A DNA stretch of 64,000 nucleotides, from NCBI RefSeq assembly GCF_963666195.1, contig NZ_OY762653.1, positions 2,654,501-2,718,500 of the forward strand, given 5' to 3'. The translations under genes were made by a program, and so were the position numbers. Shown here one piece after another: positions 35,441 through 45,319 of the stretch; positions within the stretch are counted from its first letter, which is position 1, and every line of letters starts with the position of its first letter. Under the pieces are notes generated by a model, which ran no database searches, was not told the origin of the DNA, and saw only the letters and a program-made list of their open reading frames with translations. The stretch is from Trichococcus shcherbakoviae. GTDB lineage: Bacteria; Bacillota; Bacilli; Lactobacillales; Aerococcaceae.

Positions 35441-36712
35441 TCATGAATCTTTGTTGAAGCGGTGCTGCAATTGGTTGGCCAGGGCCTGCTCGTATTTGCC
35501 CGTTGCAGCCGGCTCGTAGTAGCGGCGATTCTTCAGCGAATCCGGCAAATATTGTTGTTTGATCCAGTGATCCGGGAAATCGTGCGGGTATTGATAACCG
35601 ATGCCGCGGCCCAGTTTATTTGCACCGCTGTAATGGGCATCGCGCAGGCTATCCGGTATGTCGCCGGACTTTCCGGCGCGCACGTCCGCCAGCGCGCTGT
35701 CCAAGGCAAGGTAAGCCGAATTGGATTTCGGCGAAAGGGCCAGATCGACGACAGCGTTGGCCAAGGGGATGCGGGCTTCCGGCAAGCCCAACTTTTCCGC
35801 CGCCTGAACGGCCAAAACGGTACGGGCAACTGCTTGCGGATTGCCTAAGCCGATGTCTTCGTAAGCACAGACCATCAACCTTCTGCAGGCGATCAGCAAT
35901 TCACCGGCTTCCAGCAACCTGGCCAGATAATGCATGGCCGCATCGACGTCGCTGCCGCGGATCGATTTTTGGAATGCCGATATAACATCGTAATGGGCAT
36001 CGCCGTTCTTATCGTGGACCAAAGCTTTCTTTTGGACACATTCCTCAGCGATATCCAAGGTGATGTGGATGGTGCCGTCTGCATCCGGTTTGGTGGATAG
36101 GGCAGCCAATTCCAAGGCGTTGAGAGAACCGCGCACGTCACCCATCGTGCTCCTGGCGAAATGGAGCAAGGCATCTTCATCGATCACGATCTTTTCTTTC
36201 CCCAAACCGCGTTTTTCGTCAGCGATGGCCCGTTCCAGCGCCAATATGACGTCCTGTGTTGTCAGGGACTTCAATTCGAAAATCTGGGTTCGGCTCCGGA
36301 TGGCGGGACTGATGCTGATGTATGGATTTTCGGTGGTGGCGCCGATCAGGATGACCTGGCCGCTTTCAAGGTGCGGCAAGAGAAAATCCTGCTTGGGTTT
36401 GTCCAACCGATGCACTTCATCCAACAAGAGGATGACCTGTCCGGAAAATTTGGCTTCCTCCACGACGATCTGAAGATCTTTTTTTGTGTCGGTGGCGGCG
36501 TTCAACTGCCGAAAAGCCGAATGGGTCGATCCGGCGATGGCGCTCGCAATGCTGGTCTTGCCGATTCCCGGTGGGCCGTACAGTATCATGGAAGAAAGCA
36601 TCTTGGCATCGACCATGCGGCGGATGATTTTATTTTCGCCGACCAGGTGGCTTTGGCCGATGACTTCGTCGATGTGGACGGGGCGCATACGGTATGCTAA
36701 AGGTTGTTTCAT
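35441..36712 (-). CDS. rarA: Replication-associated recombination protein RarA (MgsA)
   Basis: The protein has 423 residues from ATG 36712, with AAGGAG upstream; a longer open frame has no ribosome site. It is an AAA+ ATPase related to clamp loaders: Walker A YGPPGIGKTSIA near 45, Walker B ILLLDEVHRLD near 97, sensor 1 IGATTENPY, and the C-terminal tetramerisation region. It acts at stalled replication forks. Its promoter is at 36740-36768, divergent from gshF. Confidence 0.95.
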   Translation of the reverse strand: MKQPLAYRMRPVHIDEVIGQSHLVGENKIIRRMVDAKMLSSMILYGPPGIGKTSIASAIAGSTHSAFRQLNAATDTKKDLQIVVEEAKFSGQVILLLDEVHRLDKPKQDFLLPHLESGQVILIGATTENPYISISPAIRSRTQIFELKSLTTQDVILALERAIADEKRGLGKEKIVIDEDALLHFARSTMGDVRGSLNALELAALSTKPDADGTIHITLDIAEECVQKKALVHDKNGDAHYDVISAFQKSIRGSDVDAAMHYLARLLEAGELLIACRRLMVCAYEDIGLGNPQAVARTVLAVQAAEKLGLPEARIPLANAVVDLALSPKSNSAYLALDSALADVRAGKSGDIPDSLRDAHYSGANKLGRGIGYQYPHDFPDHWIKQQYLPDSLKNRRYYEPAATGKYEQALANQLQHRFNKDS

Positions 36713-36739
36713 TATTCTCCGCTCCTTTTTACTCTCCCC

Positions 36740-36768
36740 ATTATATGCCATCTCATAAAAAAGAACAA
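36740..36768 (-). promoter_or_regulatory. rarA promoter
   Basis: On the minus strand: TTGTTC, 17 bases, TATAAT. It lies in the 190-base divergent region shared with gshF, whose own -10 is probably TATAAT at 36857-36862. Confidence 0.75.
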
Positions 36769-36902
36769 ACATTCGCCCGGTTATTTTTTGCTGATTCGTG
36801 AAAATTGATTGAAAAGAATGGCAGGCAACATCTTTACTATTTACAAGCAGAACAGCTATAATGAATACATTGAAAATTGGAAGCAGAAAGCGAGCGCATA
36901 TA

Positions 36903-39194
36903 ATGACAGATTTCAAAGAGATTATTTTAACACATAAATTATCGGCACTATTTTCGAAAGCCTCTTTTGGAATCGAAAAAGAAAGCCAACGGATAACAAG
37001 TGAGGGTACGATTGCCAAGACAAACCACCCGACAATATTCGGGAATCGCAGTTTCCATCCTTACATACAGACTGACTTTGCGGAAAGCCAACCGGAATTG
37101 ATCACGCCGCCGATGCAGACAATCGAGGAAACACATGAATGGCTGATGGCTATCCATGATGTCGTCTTGAGGTCCTTGCCGGAAGATGAATATCTGTTGC
37201 CCTGCAGCATCCCGCCGACCATGCCGAAGGGCGATGAAATCAAAGTAGCCAAGTTGGACAGTTCGGTTGATGTGGCGTATCGGGAGTACTTGGTCTCTGT
37301 TTACGGGAACAAGAAGCAGATGGTCAGCGGCATCCACTTCAACTTCGAATTGAATCCTGCCCTCATCAAAGAGCTTCATCAGCTTTCCGGGTCTGCCGGG
37401 ACGCTTAAGGCGTTCCAATCGGATGTCTACTTGAAGATGGCGCATAACTTCATCCGTCACCAATGGATCATGACCTACCTTATGGGGGGATCCGTTTCAG
37501 CCGACAGCTCCTACTTCGAAAAAGAAACACAGCACGATTTGCCTCTGGACAGGTACACAAGAAGCATCCGCAGCAGCAAATACGGATACGTCAATAAAGC
37601 GGACGTCCATGTTTCTTTTGAATCGATTGATGCCTATGTGCAGGATATCGAAGAAATGGTGGCAAACGGCAAGCTCATTGCCGAAAAAGAATTTTATTCC
37701 ACTGTCCGTTTCAGGGGGGCCAACAAAGCGCGTGATTTGCTCACGAACGGAATCGCCTATCTTGAATTCAGGTTGTTCGATCTGAACCCATTTGCTGAGT
37801 TCGGCATGCATAAAGAGGATATGTACTTCATCCATTATTTCCTGCTCTATTTATTGTGGATCGAGCAAGATGCCAACGACGAAGAGATGAAAATCGGGAA
37901 AGAAATGAATTACACCACTGCTTTGGAGAATCCTCTGCAACCATCCGCATTCCAAGCGGAAGGGCTGTCCGTCCTCGAAGGTATGCTGGATATGCTGGAA
38001 GCGATCGGCGCAGAAGAGAAAATCAGCGCAATCGTCAAAGAAAAAATCGAAGCATTCCACAATCCGGAGAAAACAGTGGCGGGCCAGATGGTCAACGCAT
38101 TGGAAGCGGGAGAGGACAAAACGGCTTGGGCCGCATCTTTGGCCAAAAAGTACAAAGAGGCTGCCTGGAAACGTCCGTATGCGTTGAGAGGCTTTGAGGA
38201 CATGGAACTCTCCACGCAGATCCTGATGTTCGATGCCATCCAAAAAGGTTTGAAAATCAACATGCTCGACCGTTATGACCAATTCATCTCGCTGACCTAC
38301 AAGAACCATCGCGAATACGTGAAGAACGGCAATATGACGGCAAAGGACAGCTACATCGGCCCGCTGATCATGGAAAACAAGGTCGTCACCAAAAAAATAC
38401 TGGCGGAGAACGGATTCGCGGTTCCTGAAAGTGGGGAGTACCACTCTGTCGAAGCAGCCTTGCGCGACTATCCTATCTTTGCCGGGAAAGGCATCGTCGT
38501 CAAGCCAAAGTCCACGAACTATGGTCTAGGGATTTCCATTTTCAAGGAAGGTGCTTCCTTTGAGAATTATGAGAAAGCCATCCATATGGCGTTTGAAGAA
38601 GATGAAGATGTGCTTGTGGAAGATTACTTGTCCGGCACCGAGTACCGTTTCTTTGTCATCGGCAATGAGACGAAGGCCGTATTGCTGCGTGTGCCGGCCA
38701 ATGTGGTAGGCGACGGCAGCCACACGATTCGTCAATTGGTCGAGGAGAAAAATAAAGACAGTCTCCGCGGGAAAAATCACCGTTCCCCATTGGAACTGAT
38801 AGCGACCGGTGAGCTCGAAAAATTGACGATCCAAGGACAAGGCTATACTTTCGACAGTATCCCGCCTGCAGGCACGACTGTCCGTCTGCGGGATAATTCA
38901 AACATCAGTACCGGCGGCGACTCGATTGATTTCACAGATCAGATGGACGACAGCTACAAGCAATTGGCTGTGCAGATGGCAGCCTCACTGGGTGTTGCAG
39001 TGTGTGGGGTGGATATCATCATCCCGGACCATTCAGTCCCGGCCACGAAAGTGGAGCCAAACTACGGGGTGATTGAGGCGAACTTCAACCCAGCCATGCT
39101 GATCCACATTTATCCATACCAAGGGAAAAGTCGACGTTTGACGATGGAAATACTGCGCTTATTGTTCCCGGAAATGCATCTGGAGGAAGAGTAG
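36903..39194 (+). CDS. gshF: Bifunctional glutamate-cysteine ligase / glutathione synthetase
   Basis: The protein has 763 residues, in the usual GshF range. The N-terminal part (about 1-470) is a proteobacterial-type gamma-glutamylcysteine ligase (FGIEKESQRI at 20-29, DFAESQPELITPP near 56). The C-terminal part (about 490-763) is an ATP-grasp domain (VVKPKSTNYGLGISIF, VEDYLSGTEYRFFVIG, GVIEANFNPAM). One chain makes glutathione. Start is ATG 36903; an earlier ATG at 36861 overlaps the probable -10 and would not be transcribed. The ribosome site is weak. Confidence 0.95.
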   Translation: MTDFKEIILTHKLSALFSKASFGIEKESQRITSEGTIAKTNHPTIFGNRSFHPYIQTDFAESQPELITPPMQTIEETHEWLMAIHDVVLRSLPEDEYLLPCSIPPTMPKGDEIKVAKLDSSVDVAYREYLVSVYGNKKQMVSGIHFNFELNPALIKELHQLSGSAGTLKAFQSDVYLKMAHNFIRHQWIMTYLMGGSVSADSSYFEKETQHDLPLDRYTRSIRSSKYGYVNKADVHVSFESIDAYVQDIEEMVANGKLIAEKEFYSTVRFRGANKARDLLTNGIAYLEFRLFDLNPFAEFGMHKEDMYFIHYFLLYLLWIEQDANDEEMKIGKEMNYTTALENPLQPSAFQAEGLSVLEGMLDMLEAIGAEEKISAIVKEKIEAFHNPEKTVAGQMVNALEAGEDKTAWAASLAKKYKEAAWKRPYALRGFEDMELSTQILMFDAIQKGLKINMLDRYDQFISLTYKNHREYVKNGNMTAKDSYIGPLIMENKVVTKKILAENGFAVPESGEYHSVEAALRDYPIFAGKGIVVKPKSTNYGLGISIFKEGASFENYEKAIHMAFEEDEDVLVEDYLSGTEYRFFVIGNETKAVLLRVPANVVGDGSHTIRQLVEEKNKDSLRGKNHRSPLELIATGELEKLTIQGQGYTFDSIPPAGTTVRLRDNSNISTGGDSIDFTDQMDDSYKQLAVQMAASLGVAVCGVDIIIPDHSVPATKVEPNYGVIEANFNPAMLIHIYPYQGKSRRLTMEILRLLFPEMHLEEE

Positions 39195-39204
39195 GGGGAA
39201 TTTT

Positions 39205-40296
39205 ATGAAAAAGTCATTTCTGAGAATTGCCATCTACATTTCAATAACCATCATCATGCTGTACGGATATCTGATCGCGAAGGGATTCAGCGATTGGGGG
39301 AAGCTGTTGTCTTTTGATCCCCTGCTCATTCCCGTTCTGTCGGTTAGCCTGTTTTTATCCATCTATGTACACATTTTTCTTCATGAAGGGGGACATTTCC
39401 TTTTCGGGAAATTGAGCGGTTATCGGCTGGTCAGTTTTCAAGTCAGACGTTACAAATATAGCCAAGCGGATCATAGCCTGCATCATATGCAGGCTGCCTC
39501 CCCTGTGCTGGCGGGCCAATGCTTGATGGCACCGCCGAAAGGGGACTATGCGGAATTGCCTTATCGTGGCTACCTTCTGGGAGGTGTTTTGGCTAACGCT
39601 TTGACGGGGGCAACCCTGTACGGGACGGCTTTTTCGATGGAGCTGAAGCTAGGCTCCCTGATGGTTTTGTTCAGTCTTGTGCCAGTCTTGATGGCTTTAG
39701 CGAACCTGCTGCCGAAAGCGCAGAATGATGGAGCTTTGCTGAGGGAAGCAAGCCGATCTTTGCACGCGCGCAAGCTCTTGTTCCAGCAATTGGAAATGGC
39801 GCAGCTTATCGAAGAAAAAGTCCCTTTTGCGGATTTGCCGGACGCGTATTTCGAAAACGTAAAAGATGCTCAGTATCAAAAAACCTTCCTGGTTGACTAC
39901 TTCTACATGGTCGCTTATGTCCGCGCTTTAGGGGAACTGGATTTTGAAGAAGCCGATAACTTGCTGCAGACTTTTTCGGCCAATCGCCCAGTCAAAGAGT
40001 CGGTCTATTGGCCGATTTATGTGATGGAATCGTTGTTTTGCGATGCGTTGTTCGGAAGGATCGTCACTGCAGAGGAAAAACACAGCCAAATACTAGCCCA
40101 TCCTTTGTTGAAAAGGTACTGGTATGCAAACAACAGAATTAGGGCGGCCTATGCGTTTTTCTGTCGTGTTGATATTGAAGAGGCGAAGAAATTGCTGGGA
40201 CAGGGACCAGCAACTGCCCGGGATTCCTCTCCGGAAACAGATGCCAGCATCGAAATACGCCTGTACCGTTGGCTGAGCAGTTATTTTGAACACTAG
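39205..40296 (+). CDS. M50-like membrane metalloprotease (site-2 protease fold)
   Basis: The protein has 363 residues. Hydrophobic segments are at about 6-26, 40-59, 122-142 and 150-170. The zinc motif HEGGH at 60-64 lies at the end of a membrane helix, and the second metal-ligand motif NLLPKAQNDG at 167-176 supplies Asp175, so both M50 signatures are present. The C-terminal 190 residues are soluble and helical, perhaps TPR-like. GGGGGAA precedes the ATG, 10 bases after gshF, suggesting co-transcription. Substrate unknown. Confidence 0.75.
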   Translation: MKKSFLRIAIYISITIIMLYGYLIAKGFSDWGKLLSFDPLLIPVLSVSLFLSIYVHIFLHEGGHFLFGKLSGYRLVSFQVRRYKYSQADHSLHHMQAASPVLAGQCLMAPPKGDYAELPYRGYLLGGVLANALTGATLYGTAFSMELKLGSLMVLFSLVPVLMALANLLPKAQNDGALLREASRSLHARKLLFQQLEMAQLIEEKVPFADLPDAYFENVKDAQYQKTFLVDYFYMVAYVRALGELDFEEADNLLQTFSANRPVKESVYWPIYVMESLFCDALFGRIVTAEEKHSQILAHPLLKRYWYANNRIRAAYAFFCRVDIEEAKKLLGQGPATARDSSPETDASIEIRLYRWLSSYFEH

Positions 40297-40326
40297 AAAG
40301 ATTAGCGAAAGAAAGAAGGTAACAAA

Positions 40327-41469
40327 TTGATTTATTTCGACCATGCCGCTACGACCCCGGTGCGACCTGAAGTTGTGGCTGTCATTCAGGAATCGCTTAT
40401 CGAAGATTACGGGAATCCTTCCAGCACCTACGCGCTGGGAAGACGAACAAGACAGCATATCGACCAGTCGCGCAGAATTTTTGCGGCATCCATCCAAGCA
40501 GATCCGGCTGATATCATCATCACGAGCTGCGGTTCCGAATCCAACAATACAGCCATCATACCGACTGCATTGGCTCTGAAGGGAAAGGGCAAACACCTCA
40601 TCACTTCAGCAGCGGAGCACCACGCGGTATTGCATCCGATGAATTATCTGGAAACGTTAGGCTTCGAGGTGACGTATCTGCCTGTGGACGCTGCCGGAAA
40701 AGTGACCCTGCAATCCGTGAAGAATGCGGTTCGCGAGGATACGATCCTTGTCTCATTGATGTATGTGAACAACGAGGTGGGCAGCATCAATCCGATAGCC
40801 GAAATCGGTGCATTTTTGGCGGAGAGACATATCCTTTTCCATACAGATGCCGTTCAAGCATACGGCAGCGAGCAGATTGATGTCGGGCAACAGCATATCG
40901 ACCTCTTGTCCGTTTCCGCACATAAGATCAATGGTCCCAAAGGCATCGGATTTTTATACCGCAAAAATAGCCTGCATCTGCCTAATTTCATCCATGGCGG
41001 CAGCCAGGAGAACGACCACCGCGGCGGAACGGAAAATACGCCCTACATCAGGGGGTTTGCCGAGGCAGTCACTCTGATGGAAGCAGAACGCAAAGAAAGC
41101 AACCGCAAAAAGCGGGAACTGGGGGATTATTTCCTGAGCGGACTTGAAAAGAGCGGTCTCCCATTTGAGTGCAACGGTGTCTATCCTGAAGGGGTACCGC
41201 ACATCTTGAACATCTGGCTGCCCGGCATGCGTTCTGATAAAATGTTGATCCAGTGCGATCTCAAAGGGATCATGCTGGCTGCAGGATCCGCCTGTACAGC
41301 CGGCAGTCTTGAACCGAGTCACGTATTGGCAGCGATGTACGGAAAGGGGAATCCACGGGCAACGGAATCCCTGCGCATTTCTTTCGGACCGGATAACACT
41401 GCCGATGAGGCGGACACACTGATTGCATTGCTGCAAAGCATCCACAACAAGCAATACAAGAACGGCTGA
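40327..41469 (+). CDS. Cysteine desulfurase (IscS/NifS class, MnmA-type locus)
   Basis: The protein has 380 residues from TTG 40327, with GAAGG upstream. PLP lysine is in SVSAHKINGPKG (about 197-208); the catalytic Cys, about residue 323, is in AGSACTAGSLEP. It differs from the paralogue at 13212 in the active-site loop. DUF1831 follows directly, a pairing seen across Lactobacillales and usually continuing into mnmA. Sulfur donation to tRNA 2-thiouridine is therefore the likely role. Confidence 0.93.
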   Translation: MIYFDHAATTPVRPEVVAVIQESLIEDYGNPSSTYALGRRTRQHIDQSRRIFAASIQADPADIIITSCGSESNNTAIIPTALALKGKGKHLITSAAEHHAVLHPMNYLETLGFEVTYLPVDAAGKVTLQSVKNAVREDTILVSLMYVNNEVGSINPIAEIGAFLAERHILFHTDAVQAYGSEQIDVGQQHIDLLSVSAHKINGPKGIGFLYRKNSLHLPNFIHGGSQENDHRGGTENTPYIRGFAEAVTLMEAERKESNRKKRELGDYFLSGLEKSGLPFECNGVYPEGVPHILNIWLPGMRSDKMLIQCDLKGIMLAAGSACTAGSLEPSHVLAAMYGKGNPRATESLRISFGPDNTADEADTLIALLQSIHNKQYKNG

Positions 41470-41523
41470 ACGAAAGAAAAAAATGTGTTATGATAGAGAA
41501 AACGTTATCTTGGAGGACTGCAT

Positions 41524-41871
41524 ATGGCATTCGAAAAAAATGTATCTTTAAAGGGATCCGGAAAAACCTTTCGATTGAATGAACAAGTGAAGCGCTACAC
41601 TTTGCGCGACAATGGTTTTGAAGAAACCAAAAACGGCAATTTCCAAATGGTACGCGATTTGGACAACAGCGTGCTGAATAAACAAGGGATCAAAGTGAAA
41701 ATTGTCGTCGCTGCCGATCTGAAAACATTGAAAGTTTCCACAACGACGAGCAACGGATTGCAGACAGTGGATGTCTACGGCAAGAAAACCATGTCGGCTG
41801 CGAAAGATCAGTTGGAATATATTTTGGACAGTTTGGTCGAAAACGGTGTCCTGGCTGAAGCGGCGGAGTGA
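41524..41871 (+). CDS. DUF1831 protein
   Basis: The protein has 115 residues. Small, soluble alpha/beta protein typical of Lactobacillales (MAFEKNVSLKGSGKTFRLNE), of known fold but unknown function. Its constant neighbour is a cysteine desulfurase, as here, suggesting a part in sulfur transfer. GGAGG lies upstream of the ATG; a TATGAT near 41490 could be a local -10. Confidence 0.88.
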   Translation: MAFEKNVSLKGSGKTFRLNEQVKRYTLRDNGFEETKNGNFQMVRDLDNSVLNKQGIKVKIVVAADLKTLKVSTTTSNGLQTVDVYGKKTMSAAKDQLEYILDSLVENGVLAEAAE

Positions 41872-41902
41872 TCCAAAAATAGTAGGACAGATGAAAACTA
41901 GG

Positions 41903-41943
41903 GACCGATTCTGTAGGAGTAATTCTTACGGACGGTCTTTTTG
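41903..41943 (+). terminator. Terminator after DUF1831
   Basis: GACCG with CGGTC, with an inner CTGTA/TTACGG helix, then a T tract. Confidence 0.7.
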
Positions 41944-41975
41944 TTTGAAAAAAATATAAAACATAACCCACTTGG

Positions 41976-42018
41976 ATGCATGTGCACCAAAAAAACACGA
42001 TGCACACTATAAGTGCAT
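41976..42018. promoter_or_regulatory. Candidate operator repeats upstream of the formate/nitrite channel
   Basis: ATGCATGTGCAC (41976-41987) and ATGCAC-7-GTGCAT (42000-42018) repeat the same half-site. They lie about 55-95 bases upstream of the probable -10 TATACT (42073-42078). I cannot match them to a known regulator. Confidence 0.4.
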
Positions 42019-42116
42019 TAATATAATTATATAAAACGCTATTTTTTTCATTCCAATTCTTATGAAATATGATATACTTATTCAGAATCGCACAAACAAT
42101 TCGGGAGATGAAGAAA

Positions 42117-42920
42117 GTGGAACAAAAATATCAAGGCGCAGCCATGACTACAGTTGATAAAAGCGCCCTAAAGAAGTCGCATTTATTTGAGACTTCACAA
42201 GTAAAATATTTCATCAGATGTATGCTTGCTGGTATGTTTTTGACGTTGGGTACATCAATAGCAGTTATGGTCGCTGAAAAAGCAGAACATATGCTGCCCG
42301 GTAGCGGAAAATTTTTCTACTCATTCATGTTTGCATGGTCTTTGGTCATGATCAATTACATGAACACAGAATTGGGTACATCCAATATGATGTATATGAC
42401 AGCAGCCATATACCGCAAGGTGTTGGCACCAAAAAGAGCTTTAGCAATTTTATTCGCTTGTATTCTATTCAACCTTATCGGTGGCACAATCGCTTCATTC
42501 GTCATGTCATTCACGAACATTTTCCAAGATTTGCCGGCTGAGCACTTCCTTTTCCATGCAGTTGAAGGCAAGTTGCTCAAAACACCTATACAGATGGTAG
42601 CCGAAGGTATTTTCGCGAACGTCATCGTAAATACGACTGTATTTGTGAGCGCGCATATGAAGGATGACGCCGGCAAGCTTTTCTCGACCATTTTCATCAT
42701 CTTCATTTTTGCATTTTTAGGCTTTGAACACGTTATCGCCAACTTCTCTTCCTTCAGCCTTGCGTTTTTCGCATTCGGCGGCGCTTTGCCAGGGATGACG
42801 GTCGGCAGCGTGTTGACGAACTGGTTCTTCGCGATGATCGGAAATTACATCGGCGGCGGATTGATCATCGGTTTGCTGTACGCATGGATGAACAAAGATT
42901 CCGAAGTATACGTAGACTAA
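42117..42920 (+). CDS. Formate/nitrite transporter family channel (FocA/NirC)
   Basis: The protein has 267 residues if it starts at GTG 42117, which has GGGAG 9 bases upstream; ATG 42108 overlaps that site, and ATG 42069 precedes the likely transcription start. Six membrane helices match the aquaporin-like FNT fold (MLAGMFLTLGTSIAVMV, NYMNTELGTSNMMYM, NLIGGTIASFVMSF, GNYIGGGLIIGLLYAW). It moves formate, nitrite or another small anion; the cargo is not decidable. Monocistronic with a strong terminator. Confidence 0.88.
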   Translation: MEQKYQGAAMTTVDKSALKKSHLFETSQVKYFIRCMLAGMFLTLGTSIAVMVAEKAEHMLPGSGKFFYSFMFAWSLVMINYMNTELGTSNMMYMTAAIYRKVLAPKRALAILFACILFNLIGGTIASFVMSFTNIFQDLPAEHFLFHAVEGKLLKTPIQMVAEGIFANVIVNTTVFVSAHMKDDAGKLFSTIFIIFIFAFLGFEHVIANFSSFSLAFFAFGGALPGMTVGSVLTNWFFAMIGNYIGGGLIIGLLYAWMNKDSEVYVD

Positions 42921-42931
42921 GCTGTACAACC

Positions 42932-42973
42932 AAAAACGAGAAGGATCCGACATGCGGATCCTTCTCGTTTTTT
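42932..42973 (+). terminator. Terminator after the formate/nitrite channel
   Basis: AACGAGAAGGATCCG and CGGATCCTTCTCGTT form a perfect stem, followed by T residues. Confidence 0.92.
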
Positions 42974-43062
42974 CTTCTGCGGATAAAAAACTGTTCAAAT
43001 GCAGATTTGTTCGTCTTTCCGGGTTGATGCTTGCCCCAATCGGCGATAATGCTTACGGATGG

Positions 43063-43091
43063 TTGACAAAAGCGAAGATTATCTGTATTGT
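43063..43091 (+). promoter_or_regulatory. xpt promoter
   Basis: Consensus TTGACA (43063-43068), 17 bases, TATTGT (43086-43091). The roughly 90-base leader that follows shows no purine riboswitch core. Confidence 0.8.
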
Positions 43092-43152
43092 TTTACTGTT
43101 ATTTGTAAACCTAAATATGTCATGCTAGCAGACTCATGCAAGCGGCTGATAG

Positions 43153-43761
<609 letters not shown>

Positions 43762-43770
43762 CAAGTCCGG

Positions 43771-43797
43771 AAGACAGACACGTTCTGTCTTTTTTTG
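43771..43797 (+). terminator. Terminator after xpt
   Basis: AAGACAGA, CACGT, TCTGTCTT and T residues. Confidence 0.88.
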
Positions 43798-43911
43798 TTC
43801 CTCGGGATCTTTCGATTTCGCCTCAATATCTCCACAAAGCCTTTTGGAATTGTGGTAAAATGTTAAATATATATGAGATTATGAGCGTTATCTTAATGAG
43901 GAGGGTCAATA

Positions 43912-45204
43912 ATGAGAATTGAAACACAATGTTTACACGAAGGGTACCACCCAGGGAACGGGGAGCCGAGCGCGCTCCCGATCTACCAAAGCACTACGTA
44001 CAGATATGACTCGACAGAACATATCGGTAAATTATTCGATTTGACGGCTGCCGGACACATGTATTCGCGCATCTCCAATCCTACGGTTGCGGCCGTGGAA
44101 GAGAAAATTGCGGCGATGGAGGGTGGCGTAGGGGCTTTGTGCACAACATCAGGACAGGCAGCGACCATGATCAGCTTGATGAACATCCTGAAGGAGGGCG
44201 ATCATTTCATCAGCACCGCCTCCATTTATGGCGGAACCATCAATCTGTTTGCCGTAACTTTGAAGCGATTCGGAATCGAATGCACCTTTGTCGACCAAGA
44301 ACTGCCTGAAGAAGAAATCCAAAAAATGTTCAAACCGAACACGAAGGCTGTATTCGGTGAAACCATCGCAAATCCTGCTTTATCCGTTTTGGACATCGAA
44401 AAATGGGCAGCGATCGCTCACAACAACAACGTGCCTTTGATCGTGGACAACACGTTCCCGACGCCATACCTTTGCAGACCGTTCGAGTTTGGAGCGGACA
44501 TTGTGGTCCATTCCACCTCTAAATACATGGATGGCCATGCAGTACAGATGGGCGGGGTCATTGTCGACAGCGGCAATTTTGACTGGAAAAACGGCAATTT
44601 CCCAGAATTCACCGAACCGGATGAATCCTACCATGGCATCGTCTATACGGAAAGCTTCGAGAAAGCTGCGTATATCACAAAAGCACGGGTACAGATGATG
44701 AGGGACATGGGGGCATACCCAACCGCGAATGCTGCCTTCTTATTGAATCTTGGGCTTGAAACACTCCCTGTGAGGATGGACAGACATTGCAGCAATGCCT
44801 TGAAAGTCGCTGAATATTTCAAAAAATCCGAAAAAGTTGAATTTGTGAATTATCCTGGCTTAGAAGGAGACAAGTATCACGAATTGGCGAATAAATATTT
44901 GCCGCTCGGAACGTGCGGCGTCATTTCGCTCTCGATCGAAGGAAGCAGAGAAAATGCCATCAAATTCATGGACAGCCTGAAGCTGGCGTCCAATGAAGTC
45001 CATGTGGCCGACATCCGGACTTGTGTGCTCCATCCGGCAAGTTCGACCCACAGACAGCTGACCGACGAGCAATTGGCGGCAGCAGGCATCACACCAGGCC
45101 TGATCCGCTTTTCGGTAGGGCTTGAAAACGTGGAAGATATCATCGAAGACATCGAGCAAGCTTTGGCAACTCTGAACCTGGATGCGAAGCCTTATACAGT
45201 CTGA
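43912..45204 (+). CDS. metY: O-acetylhomoserine sulfhydrylase / Cys-Met metabolism PLP enzyme
   Basis: The protein has 430 residues, the longer MetY length rather than the 380-400 of MetB/MetC. PLP lysine is in VHSTSKYMDGHAV near 202. MYSRISNPTVAAVEEKIAAM (about 55-74) and TTSGQAATM are family motifs. It most likely makes homocysteine from O-acetylhomoserine and sulfide; methionine gamma-lyase is an alternative. GAGGAGGG precedes the ATG. It stands alone, with no visible S-box or T-box. Confidence 0.88.
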   Translation: MRIETQCLHEGYHPGNGEPSALPIYQSTTYRYDSTEHIGKLFDLTAAGHMYSRISNPTVAAVEEKIAAMEGGVGALCTTSGQAATMISLMNILKEGDHFISTASIYGGTINLFAVTLKRFGIECTFVDQELPEEEIQKMFKPNTKAVFGETIANPALSVLDIEKWAAIAHNNNVPLIVDNTFPTPYLCRPFEFGADIVVHSTSKYMDGHAVQMGGVIVDSGNFDWKNGNFPEFTEPDESYHGIVYTESFEKAAYITKARVQMMRDMGAYPTANAAFLLNLGLETLPVRMDRHCSNALKVAEYFKKSEKVEFVNYPGLEGDKYHELANKYLPLGTCGVISLSIEGSRENAIKFMDSLKLASNEVHVADIRTCVLHPASSTHRQLTDEQLAAAGITPGLIRFSVGLENVEDIIEDIEQALATLNLDAKPYTV

Positions 45205-45226
45205 TCGAAAGTTTACCTGAAGATGA

Positions 45227-45258
45227 AGCAGAAATCCTCCCAAGGTTTTCTGCTTTGT
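45227..45258 (+). terminator. Terminator after the sulfhydrylase gene
   Basis: AAGCAGAAA pairs with TTTTCTGCTT, followed by a broken T tract. Confidence 0.75.
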
Positions 45259-45319
45259 TTTCTTTATTGCGAAAGTACTTTTGCAGCTTGGTGAATATGA
45301 ATAGAAAGGAAGTGAAGGA

